Positions 38,836-48,104 are shown, numbered from the stretch's first letter. The stretch is DNA of 64,000 nt from Thauera chlorobenzoica (GCF_001922305.1 NZ_CP018839.1:3038001-3102000); one strand, 5' to 3'. Notes: generated by a model from the sequence alone, not told the origin. A program made the numbers and translations.

Positions 38836-39065
38836 CCCCAACCCTAGACCAACGCGCGCTCGATCGCCTTGCACGGCAATGCGAACGCGACCTGAAGTTT
38901 CTGCGCCACTCCCCCCGCGAGCAGCGGGGGGTGCCCTTCGCCGACGAGGCCGAGCGGGCCGAGATCATCGACGCAGTGATCGGCAGTGCGGTGTTCTTCG
39001 CCTTCGCCGCAGCGCTGATCTGGTTACCCGAGCTGATGGCGCTGATCGAGCGCGCCGGCGCATGA
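38832..39065 (+). CDS. Small phage membrane protein
   Basis: A 77-residue protein. Residues 1-45 are charged and helical (DQRALDRLARQCERDLKFLR) and residues 47-70 are one hydrophobic segment (IIDAVIGSAVFFAFAAALIW). It overlaps both neighbours by ATGA. The single C-terminal span suggests an inner-membrane protein, for instance in exclusion; this is conjecture. Confidence 0.6.
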   Translation: MTPTLDQRALDRLARQCERDLKFLRHSPREQRGVPFADEAERAEIIDAVIGSAVFFAFAAALIWLPELMALIERAGA

Positions 39066-39130
39066 GCGCCCGCCCTCCTCCCGACATGCCCATGCCTGCA
39101 GGGCCGATGCAGGCACCTGAGGAAACATGA
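39062..39130 (+). CDS. Possible 22-residue leader-like peptide
   Basis: A very short frame (MSARPPPDMPMPAGPMQAPEET) that links the preceding and following genes through two ATGA overlaps. It is proline- and methionine-rich. It could be a coupling peptide carrying ribosomes to the next start, whose own GAGGA lies inside it. Existence as a product is uncertain. Confidence 0.3.
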   Translation: MSARPPPDMPMPAGPMQAPEET

Positions 39131-39396
39131 CCACGATGAGCACAGCAACTGAAGAGCAAACCGCCACCACGCCCGGTATGAATACCTTGCTAGCCGACGC
39201 CGTCGACGACGAGCGCATCCCGGTGACGGTGTGCATCACCCCGGCCGAAGCCGTGCGCCTGGAGCTACTGATCGCCGCCTACCGCGACCGCCACCCCGGC
39301 GCCGACGACACGCATGTGATCGACGCCATCTTCCTTGCCGGCCTCGCAGCCGCCGAACTGACCCTGTGCCAACCCGTCCCGGAGCCCACCGCATGA
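39127..39396 (+). CDS. Small phage protein, unknown
   Basis: An 89-residue protein from the ATG at 39127 (MTTMST...). The second half (ITPAEAVRLELLIAAYRDRH ... DTHVIDAIFLAGLAAAEL) looks like a ribbon-helix-helix-type or small helical domain. It ends in an ATGA overlap with the DUF3310 gene. No clear family. Confidence 0.55.
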   Translation: MTTMSTATEEQTATTPGMNTLLADAVDDERIPVTVCITPAEAVRLELLIAAYRDRHPGADDTHVIDAIFLAGLAAAELTLCQPVPEPTA

Positions 39397-40460
39397 GCAC
39401 CCGCAAGAAACCCGCGCCGCTGCGCGAGCAGATCGTCGCCTTCCTGAAGACGCACGACGAAGCCACGCTGAAGCAGATCGCCGCGTCGACCACCGAGCGC
39501 GACTTTCCCAGCCGCGTCATCACCGAGCTGAACAAGATGCGCACCGACGCCCTGATCGAATGCGCCAAGAAAAAGGGCAAGAACGAGCTGTGGTACTGGC
39601 TCGCCGCCACCGAACCCCAGCCGGAGGTGGGTAAAAACACCGGCAGCCGCGCATCGGTGCCCACATCGCACTCCGCCGAGGGCGCGGCCGTCCGCCCCGA
39701 ACCCGCCCCGCAACCCACCGTGCAACCGGTGGCCGCGGTGGCGGAGGACGAACCGGCGGCAACGCCCGAGCAACCCACAGCGCCTCCGCTGCAGTACGAC
39801 CCCCACGACGTGGCTTTCAGCCAGCCTGCGGCCCCGGCCAAGGAATTCCACCTGCTGGGCGTGCTCGCCGACATCCGCGCGGCGATCGGCGACAGCGGGC
39901 AGATCATGCTGGGCGAGCTGGCCGAACACATCCGCGCCATCCACGACCTCGGCGAGGCGCACAAGCGGGCCTGCATTGAGTGGGAAAAGACCATGATGGA
40001 CGTCTTCGGCGAAGATGGCGTCGGCGATGTCGTCATGGCAATCGGCAAGCTGAAGGATGACCTGCGCGACGCGCACCTGGAGCTCGCCGTGATCCGCGAG
40101 TTGCTCGCCGGACGCATCGGCGGCGAGATCGACCCGAGCGACATGAGCGAGAGCGAAATCGCCCGCGCCGCGGCGCAGGTGATCGACCGGCATGACGACG
40201 AGCTTGTCGAGCAGGCGAAGACGATCATTGACCTGCGCGGCCAGCTCGATGCCGGCGGCGCCGACATGGTCAATCACCCGCCGCACTACCAGGGCAAGGT
40301 CGAGTGCATCGAGGCCATCGAGGCCGCACTCGGCGGCGAAGGCTTTGCCGCCTACTGCCGGGGCAACGCGATCAAGTACACCTTCCGTGCTGGCAGAAAA
40401 GGCGACGCCGCGGTCGATCTGGCGAAGGCGCGCTGGTACTTGGAACGGGTAGCGGCATGA
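39393..40460 (+). CDS. DUF3310-domain phage protein with N-terminal winged helix
   Basis: A 355-residue protein from the ATG at 39393. Residues 1-70 look like a winged helix (PLREQIVAFLKTHDEATLKQIA ... LWYWLA). A Pro/Ala/Glu linker follows, then a helical region (200-290). Residues 296-355 form a DUF3310 domain: VNHPPHYQGKVECIEAIEAAL...YCRGNAIKYTFRAGRKG...ARWYLE. DUF3310 is found in many phage early operons, often near nucleotide-metabolism genes; its biochemical role is not established. Coupled on both sides by ATGA. Confidence 0.8.
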   Translation: MSTRKKPAPLREQIVAFLKTHDEATLKQIAASTTERDFPSRVITELNKMRTDALIECAKKKGKNELWYWLAATEPQPEVGKNTGSRASVPTSHSAEGAAVRPEPAPQPTVQPVAAVAEDEPAATPEQPTAPPLQYDPHDVAFSQPAAPAKEFHLLGVLADIRAAIGDSGQIMLGELAEHIRAIHDLGEAHKRACIEWEKTMMDVFGEDGVGDVVMAIGKLKDDLRDAHLELAVIRELLAGRIGGEIDPSDMSESEIARAAAQVIDRHDDELVEQAKTIIDLRGQLDAGGADMVNHPPHYQGKVECIEAIEAALGGEGFAAYCRGNAIKYTFRAGRKGDAAVDLAKARWYLERVAA

Positions 40461-40894
40461 AACCGCGCCGCGCCTGCTTCGCGCGCCCAACCTTCGTCGA
40501 CATGATGAAGGCCTTCGGCCCGGTCGACGCCATGCTCGCGCGCCTGGCCGAGGGTTGGATCCACGAGATCCAGGGCGCGGCGGTGTTCCTGAACCCGCAG
40601 GACGGCGTGTGGTACGAGATCCCCGCCGCACTCGAGGGCTGGATCGCCCTGTGGGAGCGGCTGGACGCACGCCACCGATTGCAGCTCGACCTCGACCCGG
40701 TACGCAAGATCGTTGCCCGCCTGCGCTACAGCACGCCCATCCCCCCCGAGCTGGTCGCCCAGGCACAAGCCGTCGCCGACCAGTGCAAGCGCGCCTACCG
40801 CCGCATGGACCTCCACGAGGTCGGCAGCGTGGTGAAGACGCAGTTGATCGTCAACGAGGCCGAACAGCAAGGCCTGACGGAGAACGCAGCATGA
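40457..40894 (+). CDS. Phage protein, unknown
   Basis: A 145-residue protein from the ATG at 40457. It contains VFLNPQDGVWYEIPAALEGWIALWERLDARHR and a C-terminal helix region with LIVNEAEQQG. There are no cysteine clusters, membrane spans or catalytic motifs. Four-base overlaps with the DUF3310 gene and the ParB-like gene show it belongs to this operon. Confidence 0.6.
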   Translation: MKPRRACFARPTFVDMMKAFGPVDAMLARLAEGWIHEIQGAAVFLNPQDGVWYEIPAALEGWIALWERLDARHRLQLDLDPVRKIVARLRYSTPIPPELVAQAQAVADQCKRAYRRMDLHEVGSVVKTQLIVNEAEQQGLTENAA

Positions 40895-41697
40895 GCCAGC
40901 TCAACCCCTTCCAGCTGCTCCGCCTGGAGCACCTCGCCCCCAGCCCGACCAACCCGCGCAAGCACTTCGAGCCGGACGCGCTGACGGACCTGGCCACCAC
41001 CATCCGCGAGCACGGCGTGATCGAGCCCATCATCGTGCGCACGTGGCCGGACGAGTACGACACCCCGGCCGACCGCGACGAACGCCCGCTGTACGAGATC
41101 ATCGCCGGCGAGCGCCGCTACCGCGCCTCCCTGCTCACCGAGCTGGAAGACATCCCCGCCCTCGTCCGCCACCTCGACACCCGCCAGGTGCTCGAGATCC
41201 AGATCATCGAGAATTTGCAGCGGCGCGGCGTGAACGAGCTCGAGGAGGCCGAGGGCTACGACCTGATGATGCGCAGCTACGGCTACACCGCCGACCAGCT
41301 CGCCGAGAAGGTCGGCAAGAGCCGCGCCTACATCTATGGCCGACTCAAGCTCACTGCGCTTTGCGAAGCCGCCCGCCAGGCCTTCCGCGAGGGCAAGCTC
41401 GACGCCTCCCGGGCGCTGCTGGTCGCACGGATCCCGGGTGCCAAGCTGCAGCAGCAGGCGTTGAAGGAGATCGCCGAGGGCTACGGCGGCCCTATGCCCT
41501 ACCGTGAGGCCGCCCGTCACATCCAGAACCGCTACATGCTCAAGCTGAAGGAGGCGCCGTTCGAGACCGCCGACGCCTTTCTCCTGGTGACCGCCGGCGC
41601 CTGCACCACCTGCCCCCAGCGCGCGCAAGGACAAGGCGACGGTCGTCACCTACCGCCACCCGACGAACGCCGAGCTGACGTGGAGCGGCCGGGGTAA
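40891..41697 (+). CDS. ParB-like phage protein, C-terminus lost by frameshift or deletion
   Basis: A 268-residue ParB-family protein. Residues about 10-110 are the ParB/Srx domain (LAPSPTNPRKHFEPDALTDL, IIAGERRYRASLL, QIIENLQRRGVNELEEAEGY) and residues 125-190 the HTH (YTADQLAEKVGKSRAYIYGRLKLT). After GACTTCPQRA, normally the start of a Cys-containing C-terminal part, the frame changes into 25 residues of unrelated composition (QGQGDGRHLPPPDERRAD...) and stops. The downstream DNA in the +1 frame encodes an H-NS-like end. A role in phage DNA or gene regulation is usual for such solitary ParB proteins. Confidence 0.8.
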   Translation: MSQLNPFQLLRLEHLAPSPTNPRKHFEPDALTDLATTIREHGVIEPIIVRTWPDEYDTPADRDERPLYEIIAGERRYRASLLTELEDIPALVRHLDTRQVLEIQIIENLQRRGVNELEEAEGYDLMMRSYGYTADQLAEKVGKSRAYIYGRLKLTALCEAARQAFREGKLDASRALLVARIPGAKLQQQALKEIAEGYGGPMPYREAARHIQNRYMLKLKEAPFETADAFLLVTAGACTTCPQRAQGQGDGRHLPPPDERRADVERPG

Positions 41698-41950
41698 GAA
41701 GCCCGAATGGGTCGCGAACTACCTGGCCACCGGCGGACGCCTCGAGGAGCTTTCCACCGCTAACCAGGCTGCGCGGGCGGGCGATCAACCGTCGCTGCGG
41801 AAACCCAAGATCCAGGCCGCTGACGCGGCGAAAAAACCCAAGGAAAAGGCAAAGACCGGCGGCCGCGTAGCCGCGGCCGGAGGAAAGGAATCGGGCGCCG
41901 AGCCCGCCCCTACCGTTGCCCGAATACCCGAGACCTGCTGGAAGGAGTAG
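41591..41950 (+). pseudogene. H-NS-type DNA-binding tail, start missing
   Basis: In the +1 frame relative to ParB, codons from 41621 onward read ARKDKATVVTYRHPTNAELTWSGRGKKPEWV, with the TWSGRGKKPxW motif of the H-NS C-terminal DNA-binding domain, then a Lys/Ala-rich tail to TAG at 41948. The frame is closed by TGA at 41588 and has no start codon before the homology. It is therefore a fragment joined out of frame to the ParB gene, by a one-base change or by a larger deletion that removed an H-NS N-terminus. Confidence 0.7.
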
Positions 41951-41954
41951 TGGC

Positions 41955-42515
41955 GTGGGCGTGAAGATCTACACGAACGTGATGCTGGACCTAGAAACCA
42001 TGGGCAACGGCCCGGACGCCGCTATCGTGGCGATCGGCGCTATCGCCTTCGACCTTGAGGCCGGCGAGCTGGGCCCCGGCTACTACAACCGCGTCGACCT
42101 CGAATCCGCCGTGCAAGACGGCGGCGTGATCGACGCCAGCACCGTCACCTGGTGGCTCCAGCAAGGCGACGAGGCCCGCCAGGAAATCGCCCGTGCCGGC
42201 GGCCTGCCCATCGCCGTCGCCTTGGCGTCGTTCGCCGAATGGATGGGCCAGACGACGATCGAGGCGGAGGTGTGGGGCAACGGCGCCAGCTTCGATAACG
42301 TAATCCTGCGCAGCGCCTACCAGCGCGGCGGCCAGCCCGCACCGTGGGCCTGGTGGAACGACCGCTGCTACCGCACCGTCAAGGCGCAGCGGCGGCACGT
42401 ACCCTTCGAGCGCATCGGCACCCACCACAATGCGCTGAGCGACGCCACCAGCCAGGCGCTGCACCTGATCAAAATGCTGCGACCGTCTGCGTTCATTTCA
42501 GGAGAACCGAGATGA
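41955..42515 (+). CDS. 3'-5' exoribonuclease/exonuclease (DnaQ-like)
   Basis: A 186-residue protein from a GTG at 41955 preceded by AAGGAG seven bases upstream. DEDD exonuclease motifs are visible: Exo I VMLDLETMG (residues 8-16), Exo II with WGNGASFDNVIL (Asp), and Exo III HNALSDATSQALH, giving the DEDDh type with His in HHNALSDA. This matches the phage 3'-5' exoribonuclease family often labelled exonuclease VIII-like or DUF5051. A role in phage recombination or RNA turnover is likely. Confidence 0.88.
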   Translation: MGVKIYTNVMLDLETMGNGPDAAIVAIGAIAFDLEAGELGPGYYNRVDLESAVQDGGVIDASTVTWWLQQGDEARQEIARAGGLPIAVALASFAEWMGQTTIEAEVWGNGASFDNVILRSAYQRGGQPAPWAWWNDRCYRTVKAQRRHVPFERIGTHHNALSDATSQALHLIKMLRPSAFISGEPR

Positions 42516-42724
42516 TCCTATCGAAAGATGAGCTTGAGCTGCTGACCGAGAGGCGGATTGCAAGTGCGCAGAAGCGTGTTCTGAAGGCGATCGGAATTCC
42601 GTTCCGCGAGCGCCCGGACGGATCTATTGTCGTATTCAAGGAGGACTGCCATGCGACCAAGAAAGAACGACCGCCATCTCCCAAGCTGCGTCTACCAGAA
42701 GCACGGAGCGTTCTGGCTCGTTAA
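42512..42724 (+). CDS. DUF4224-domain small protein, upstream of integrase
   Basis: A 70-residue protein from the ATG at 42512 behind AGGAGA. MILSKDELELLTERRIASAQKRVLKAIGIPFRERPDGSIVV is the DUF4224 signature, a small domain nearly always encoded just before phage integrases; it may act as an excisionase or integrase cofactor, which is unproven. It overlaps the integrase start by 74 bp. Confidence 0.85.
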   Translation: MILSKDELELLTERRIASAQKRVLKAIGIPFRERPDGSIVVFKEDCHATKKERPPSPKLRLPEARSVLAR

Positions 42725-43622
42725 GCACGGCAAGTGGATCCGGCTCGGCGCCGACTTCAGCGAAGCGATGGAGGAGTACGCCCGCCGGATGAAGCAGAAG
42801 ATGGGCGGCATGGCGCAGCTCATCGAGGACGCGCTACCCTCGATCCTGAAGGACAAGGCCCCCTCGACGGTCAAGAAGTACCGCACGACGGCACGCTTCC
42901 TACAGGAGGCATTCGCCGATTTCGCCCCGCACCAGGTCAAGCAGAGCGACGTCGCCGCGCTGCGCCGCCATCTGATCGGCCAGGCCACCATCTGCAACCG
43001 CACTCTTTCCGTACTGCGGATGGTGTTCGACGTGGCGCTGGAAGACTGCATCGTCGACTTCAACCCCTGCACCGGCATCAAAACGGTGAAGCAACCCAAG
43101 CGCGAGCGCCGGGTCGAGCCATGGGAGTTCGACGCCATCAAGGCCCAGGCCGGGCCGCTGCTGGCCGTGGTGATCGACCTGTGCTACCTGACCGGCCAGC
43201 GCATCGGCGACGTGCTCAAGATCGCACGAGCCGATCTGCGGGACGAAGGCGTCTACGTCGTTCAGCAGAAGACGAAGGCGCGCGTACTGATCCGCTGGAA
43301 CCCGGACCTGCGTGCCGCAGTGGAGCGCGCCAAGGCGCTGCATAAGAACGTTGCCGGAATGTATCTGCTCGGCACCAAACCGCCCGTTTACAATACCATC
43401 TGGCAGCAGTACAAGAAGGCGCGCGAGGCGGCCGGCATCCCCGACGTGGTGCTGCACGATCTGCGTGCGATGTCGGGCACCGAGGCCGAAGCCCAGGGCG
43501 CCGACCCGCAGAAACTGCTTGGGCACACGGACCGGAAGATGACCGAACGTTATCTCCGCGACAAGAAAATCACGCAGGCCGAAGGTCCGAGTTTTAGACA
43601 GTCTAAAACAAATCGAGGCTAG
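42651..43622 (+). CDS. Phage integrase, tyrosine recombinase
   Basis: A 323-residue site-specific recombinase from the ATG at 42651, chosen for AAGGAGGA seven bases upstream. The N-terminal 110 residues bind arm/core DNA. The catalytic domain holds Arg in YLTGQRIGDVLKI, HDLRAMSGTEA (His-x-x-Arg), LLGHTDRKM (His) and the nucleophile Tyr in TERYLRD near residue 305. It carries out prophage integration and excision. It is the last gene on the prophage right side, 27 bp before gloB, so attR should lie at or very near 43,590-43,660. Confidence 0.95.
   Translation: MRPRKNDRHLPSCVYQKHGAFWLVKHGKWIRLGADFSEAMEEYARRMKQKMGGMAQLIEDALPSILKDKAPSTVKKYRTTARFLQEAFADFAPHQVKQSDVAALRRHLIGQATICNRTLSVLRMVFDVALEDCIVDFNPCTGIKTVKQPKRERRVEPWEFDAIKAQAGPLLAVVIDLCYLTGQRIGDVLKIARADLRDEGVYVVQQKTKARVLIRWNPDLRAAVERAKALHKNVAGMYLLGTKPPVYNTIWQQYKKAREAAGIPDVVLHDLRAMSGTEAEAQGADPQKLLGHTDRKMTERYLRDKKITQAEGPSFRQSKTNRG
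43591..43609. repeat. Perfect dyad at integrase 3' end
   Basis: GTTTTAGAC and GTCTAAAAC surround a single A, overlapping the last integrase codons. This is an AT-rich 19-bp palindrome in GC-rich surroundings, suited to an integrase core-type site or a 3' RNA hairpin. It may be part of attR; the left attachment site is outside the window. Confidence 0.45.
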
Positions 43623-43649
43623 AACCCGCGCCATTACTGGGTTTCAGGT

Positions 43650-44423
43650 ATGAACATTATCCCCCTTCCCGCCTTTCGCGATAACTACATCTGGCTGCTC
43701 CATGACGGCCATCACGCCCTTGTCGTCGACCCGGGCGATGCGGCACCGGTGGAGGACGCGCTGGCGCGCTATGGGCTGACCCTGTCGGCCATCCTCATCA
43801 CCCATCACCATCCTGATCATGTCGGCGGCGTCGGCGCCCTGCGCGCCCGCCACCCGGTACCGGTCTACGGCCCGGCGGCCGAACATATCGAGGGCGTGGA
43901 CCGGCCGCTCGGCGACGGCGGCGAAATCCGTCTCGACACCCCGGCGGCAGCGTTCCGGGTGATCGAGGTGCCGGGCCACACCGCTGGCCACATCGCCTTC
44001 GTCGGCACCGGCCCGAGCAACGGTGTGCTGTTCTGCGGCGACACCCTGTTTTCCGCCGGCTGCGGTCGCCTGTTCGAAGGCACCCCGGCACAACTGGCGG
44101 CCTCGCTCGCCCGTCTCGCCGCCCTGCCGGACGAGACCCGGGTGTATTGCACCCACGAATACACCTTGTCCAACCTCGCCTTCGCGCGCGCGGCCGAGCC
44201 CGGCAACGGCGCACGCGACGCCTATGCGCTGCACTGCGAGGCGCTGCGCGCGCGCGGCGAACCGACCCTGCCCAGCACCATCGGCCGGGAGAAGGCCATC
44301 AATCCCTTCCTGCGCTGTGCGCAGCCGGCGGTGCTCGATGCGCTGACCCGGGAAACCGGCACCCGGCCGGCCGATACCCTCGCCTGCCTGACCGCCCTGC
44401 GGGCCTGGAAAGACCGTTTCTGA
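43650..44423 (+). CDS. gloB: Hydroxyacylglutathione hydrolase (glyoxalase II)
   Basis: A 257-residue metallo-beta-lactamase-fold enzyme, the usual GloB length. It hydrolyses S-lactoylglutathione to lactate and glutathione, step two of methylglyoxal detoxification in the cytoplasm. The metal motif THHHPDH is at residues 51-57, with further ligands in VPGHTAGHI, FCGDTLFSAGCGR and CTHEYTLSN. The C-terminal substrate-binding domain ends with LACLTALRAWKDRF. It is the first chromosomal gene after the prophage and is intact. Confidence 0.96.
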   Translation: MNIIPLPAFRDNYIWLLHDGHHALVVDPGDAAPVEDALARYGLTLSAILITHHHPDHVGGVGALRARHPVPVYGPAAEHIEGVDRPLGDGGEIRLDTPAAAFRVIEVPGHTAGHIAFVGTGPSNGVLFCGDTLFSAGCGRLFEGTPAQLAASLARLAALPDETRVYCTHEYTLSNLAFARAAEPGNGARDAYALHCEALRARGEPTLPSTIGREKAINPFLRCAQPAVLDALTRETGTRPADTLACLTALRAWKDRF

Positions 44424-44433
44424 GCCGGCTCCG

Positions 44434-45861
44434 ATGCCTGCACGCCTTTCCCGCCCGGGCCTGCGCGCAGCATTGCGGACGGCTCTGCGGGTGGCCGTAT
44501 GCACCGCCCTGCTGCAGCCGGCCGGCAGCGCAGGGGCACAGGACCGCCCCCTCCCCACGCCCGCCCCAGTCAGCGCGGCGAGCGCGACCGCCACCGTCCC
44601 GGACGAGGGCGTCACGCCCCCGGAACCCGCCGCGCCTCCGCCATCCGCGCACACCGGATCCTTCGTCGCCGAACGCGTATTGACGCTCGACCTGACCCGC
44701 GACGCCAACGATATCTGGGACCGCATCCGGCGCGGCTTCGGCATGCCCGATCTGGACAGCGAGCGGGTGATCGACCAGCAGGCCTTCTTTCTGAACCGTC
44801 CCGGATTCCTGAAGCAGGTATTCGCCCGTGGCGGACTCTACCTGTATTACATCGTCGACGAACTCGAACGTCGCGGCATGCCCACCGAGATCGCCCTGCT
44901 GCCAATGATCGAGAGCAGCTACAACCCGATGGCCTACTCGCCCGCCCACGCTTCCGGGCTGTGGCAGTTCATCCCATCGACCGGCAAGCACTACAACCTC
45001 GCCCAGGACAGCTGGGTGGACGAGCGCCGCGACGTGATCGCCTCGACCCAGGCCGCCCTCGACTACCTGCAACGCATCTACGACATGCACGGCGACTGGC
45101 ACCTCGCGCTGGCTTCCTACAACTGGGGTGAAGGGGCAGTGCAGCGCGCGCTGCGGCGCAACGCCGATGAAGGCCTGGCGCAGGAGTACTCCCACCTGCG
45201 CATGCCGGAAGAGACTCGCAACTACCTTCCCAAGCTGCAGGCGATCAAGAACATCGTCGCCGAACCCGAGCTGTTCCATTTCGAGCTCCCCTACGTCGCC
45301 AACGAGTTGCACTTCGTCACCGTCGACGCGCCGGTCGGAGTGGACCTGGCAACCGCCGCCCGGCTCTCGGAAATGCCGCTCGATGAATTCCTCGCGCTCA
45401 ACCCGGGCTTCAACCGGCCGGCGATCACCCTGCCCGGGCAAACCTTCGTGGTCCCCACCGACCGCGCCGAACAACTCGAGGAAGGGCTGGCCGAACTGGC
45501 CCGCAGCGGCAAGGGCTGGCGCATGCATGTACTGACCGCTGGCGAGGGCCTGGACGCCGTAGCCGTGCGCCACGGGCTGAGCCTCGCCCAGCTGCGCAAA
45601 CTCAACGGCCTCACCCCGGCGAGCAAGCCGGGAGCCGGCCATGCGCTGCTCGTGCCCGACGGAGTCGAGCCCGAGGGGGCGCTGGAAGTCAGCCAGCTGC
45701 TGCCTTTCGCCGCGGCGGTGGCGCGTCAGCCGGGATTGAAGCTCGGATCCACCGACGCGCGGAGCCGTCAGCCGCAGCTCGCCCCCTCCGGATCCGCAGC
45801 CCGCGGCACTGCGGCCAGAACCGGCAGAAAACCACAGCGCCAAGCCGGCAGCCGGCACTGA
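44434..45861 (+). CDS. mltD: Membrane-bound lytic murein transglycosylase D
   Basis: A 475-residue protein starting 10 bp after gloB. A signal peptide (residues 1-35, basic then hydrophobic, ending GSAGA) has no lipobox Cys, so it is probably periplasmic rather than lipid-anchored. The SLT domain spans about 130-290 with catalytic Glu160 in LLPMIESSYNPMAYSPAHASGLWQFIPSTG. One LysM repeat follows near 345-385 and a second near 400-440. The C-terminus is basic. It cleaves glycan strands to 1,6-anhydro products. It ends base-to-base against the convergent ABC gene. Confidence 0.93.
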   Translation: MPARLSRPGLRAALRTALRVAVCTALLQPAGSAGAQDRPLPTPAPVSAASATATVPDEGVTPPEPAAPPPSAHTGSFVAERVLTLDLTRDANDIWDRIRRGFGMPDLDSERVIDQQAFFLNRPGFLKQVFARGGLYLYYIVDELERRGMPTEIALLPMIESSYNPMAYSPAHASGLWQFIPSTGKHYNLAQDSWVDERRDVIASTQAALDYLQRIYDMHGDWHLALASYNWGEGAVQRALRRNADEGLAQEYSHLRMPEETRNYLPKLQAIKNIVAEPELFHFELPYVANELHFVTVDAPVGVDLATAARLSEMPLDEFLALNPGFNRPAITLPGQTFVVPTDRAEQLEEGLAELARSGKGWRMHVLTAGEGLDAVAVRHGLSLAQLRKLNGLTPASKPGAGHALLVPDGVEPEGALEVSQLLPFAAAVARQPGLKLGSTDARSRQPQLAPSGSAARGTAARTGRKPQRQAGSRH

Positions 45862-47976
45862 TCAGCCTCCTCGCCGTGGCCAATGGCAGCGCGCGCGATG
45901 CCCCCGGCCGAACTCGGCGACCGGCGGATAGCTGATCCGGCAGACGTCGGTGGCATGCGGGCAGCGGGGGTGGAAATGACAACCGGCAGGGGGGGCGAGC
46001 GGCGAGGGCAGATCGGCGAGGGTCTTCCCACCGGCAGGCGCCTCCAGCACATCGCCCCCCCCGGCCCAGCCTTCCCCGCCGCGGGCCGCGGCCACCTCGC
46101 CGTCGAGCCGCGGCACCGCCGCCAGCAGGGCCCGGGTGTAAGGGTGGAGCGGCGCCTTCAGGACGCGCTCGACCGGGCCTTCCTCGACGATCCGGCCGAG
46201 ATACATCACCGCCACTTCGTCGGCCAGATATTCGACCACGGCCAGGTTGTGGGTGATGAACAGATAGGCCAGCCCATGTTTGCGCTGCAGATCGCGCATC
46301 AGGTTGAGCAACTGGGCCTGCACCGAAACATCGAGCGCGCTGGTCGGTTCATCGCACACGATCACCCGCGGCGACACCGCCAGCGCACGAGCCACCGCGA
46401 TCCGCTGGCGCTGGCCGCCGGAGAACTCGTGCGGATAGCGCCAGCGCATGTCCGCCGCCAGCCCGACATGCTCGAGCAGTTCGCCGATCCGGGCGTGGCG
46501 GGCCTGGGCATCGGACTCGACGCCGAGCGCCACCATGCCCTCCTCGATGATCTCGCCAACCCGCATGCGCGGGTTCAGCGAGGCGAAGGGATCCTGGAAA
46601 ACCATCTGCACCGTACGCCGCATCGACTGCAGGGCCGAAGCCGGCAGTGCGGTGATGTTCTCGCCATCGAGATGAAGCTCGCCGGCGGTGGGCGGGATCA
46701 GCTTCAGGATCGCCTTGCCCACGGTGGTCTTGCCACAGCCCGACTCCCCGACCAGCGCGAGCGTGCGCCCTGCGGCCAGATCCAGGCTGACGCCATCGAC
46801 CGCCTTCACCTGGGCCACCGTGCGCTTGAGCAGGCCTTTGCGCACCGGAAAATGCACGACCAGATCCTTGACCTGGAGCACTGGCCGGGTGCTGTACGGG
46901 CGAGGGACAGCGACAGGCGGAACCGCTGTGTCGAGGCCGCGCGGCACGCTGACGCCTTCATACAGGTGGCAACGCACCGCCTGTGCCCCCACCGTATGCC
47001 AAGGCGGCGCCTCGTCGTCACAGCGGTCGAAGGCGGTCGGGCAGCGCTCGGCGAAGCGGCAACCGTGAAAACGCCGGTCGAGCGCCGGCACGCTGCCTTC
47101 GGGCGCATCCAGCGGGGCGCCACGCCGCGCCGCGCCGGGAAGGGCGGAAAACAGCTTGCGTGCATACGGATGCAGCGGCGTACTGAAAAAATGGGCGCGG
47201 CTACCGGTTTCGACCAGTTCACCGGCGTACATCACCCCGACCCGGTGCGCCATCCGCGCGACTACCCCGAGATCATGGGAAATCAGCAATATCCCCATCC
47301 CCCGCTCGCGCTGGATGGTGGCGAGCAGATCGAGCACCTGGGCCTGGATGGTGACATCGAGCGCGGTTGTCGGCTCATCGGCGATCAGCAGCCGCGGCTG
47401 GCCGGCCAGCGCCATCGCGATCATCACGCGCTGTTTCATTCCTCCGGAAAACTGGAAGGGGAAATCCTGCAGCCGACGTTCGGGAGCGGAAATGCCGACC
47501 GCCTCGAGCAGGCGGCAGGCGTCGTCATCGAGCGCCGCACCGTGCACGCCATGGCAGGACAGCGCCTCGGCGATCTGCGCTCCCACCGTCATCACCGGGT
47601 TCAGGCTGGTGGCCGGCTCCTGGAAGATCATGCCGATCTGCCCGCCGCGCACGCGGCGCATCGCCGACTCGGGCAGCGCCAGCAGATCCTCCCCCTCCAG
47701 CCGGACCGCGCCGCCGGCGACGCGACCGGCGTCGGGCAGCAGTCGGGTCAGCGCAAGCGCGGTCATCGACTTGCCGCAGCCGGACTCGCCGAGCAGGGCA
47801 AAAGTCTCACCCGCATGGATCTCGAAGCTCACCCCATCGACCGGACGGATCTCGCCCCCCTCCCGCCCGATCACCACGGCAAGGTCGGAAACCTGCAGCA
47901 ACGGCACAGCCGACGACGCCGCTGCAAGGGGCTCGACAGAGGGAGGGGCAAGGGGTGGGGAAGAAGAAGCGTTCAT
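45862..47976 (-). CDS. Fused dipeptide/oligopeptide ABC transporter ATPase (DppD-DppF type)
   Basis: A 704-residue tandem ATPase from the ATG at 47976. Half one (residues about 25-330): Walker A GESGCGKS, signature FSGGMKQR, Walker [13 protein letters not shown] and a Cys-rich C-terminal segment ([10 protein letters not shown]) typical of OppD/DppD. Half two (about 355-690): [29 protein letters not shown] and [13 protein letters not shown]. Peptide or nickel importers usually have these as two proteins; here they are one chain (as in YejF/GsiA-like arrangements). The membrane and binding-protein genes are not adjacent in the window. An upstream in-frame start (48060) would add 28 residues. 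Confidence 0.9.
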   Translation of the reverse strand: MNASSSPPLAPPSVEPLAAASSAVPLLQVSDLAVVIGREGGEIRPVDGVSFEIHAGETFALLGESGCGKSMTALALTRLLPDAGRVAGGAVRLEGEDLLALPESAMRRVRGGQIGMIFQEPATSLNPVMTVGAQIAEALSCHGVHGAALDDDACRLLEAVGISAPERRLQDFPFQFSGGMKQRVMIAMALAGQPRLLIADEPTTALDVTIQAQVLDLLATIQRERGMGILLISHDLGVVARMAHRVGVMYAGELVETGSRAHFFSTPLHPYARKLFSALPGAARRGAPLDAPEGSVPALDRRFHGCRFAERCPTAFDRCDDEAPPWHTVGAQAVRCHLYEGVSVPRGLDTAVPPVAVPRPYSTRPVLQVKDLVVHFPVRKGLLKRTVAQVKAVDGVSLDLAAGRTLALVGESGCGKTTVGKAILKLIPPTAGELHLDGENITALPASALQSMRRTVQMVFQDPFASLNPRMRVGEIIEEGMVALGVESDAQARHARIGELLEHVGLAADMRWRYPHEFSGGQRQRIAVARALAVSPRVIVCDEPTSALDVSVQAQLLNLMRDLQRKHGLAYLFITHNLAVVEYLADEVAVMYLGRIVEEGPVERVLKAPLHPYTRALLAAVPRLDGEVAAARGGEGWAGGGDVLEAPAGGKTLADLPSPLAPPAGCHFHPRCPHATDVCRISYPPVAEFGRGHRARCHWPRRGG

Positions 47977-48071
47977 GCCTTTGCCGAAAAGCCGGGTCAG
48001 TACGATGCGCTGCGCGCCCGGTGGCCGCCGCCGGGCATCGCGAGACCTCGGCGAAAACATGCATCCGGGCG

Positions 48072-48097
48072 CAAAAAGGGCCGCACACGCGGCCCTT
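48072..48097 (-). terminator. Rho-independent terminator of slyD/bcp operon
   Basis: On the minus strand AAGGGCCGC pairs with GCGGCCCTT around GTGT and runs into TTTTTGC, 8 bases after the slyD stop codon. This is a strong intrinsic terminator that closes the bcp-slyD transcript before the ABC ATPase gene. Confidence 0.9.
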
Positions 48098-48104
48098 GCA
48101 GTGC

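Noticed and set aside
40891..41697. ParB taken as evidence of a plasmid or phage-plasmid partition system
   Set aside because: No ParA or parS-like repeats are nearby; an integrase and chromosomal flanks show an integrated prophage. Solitary ParB-like genes are common in phage operons.
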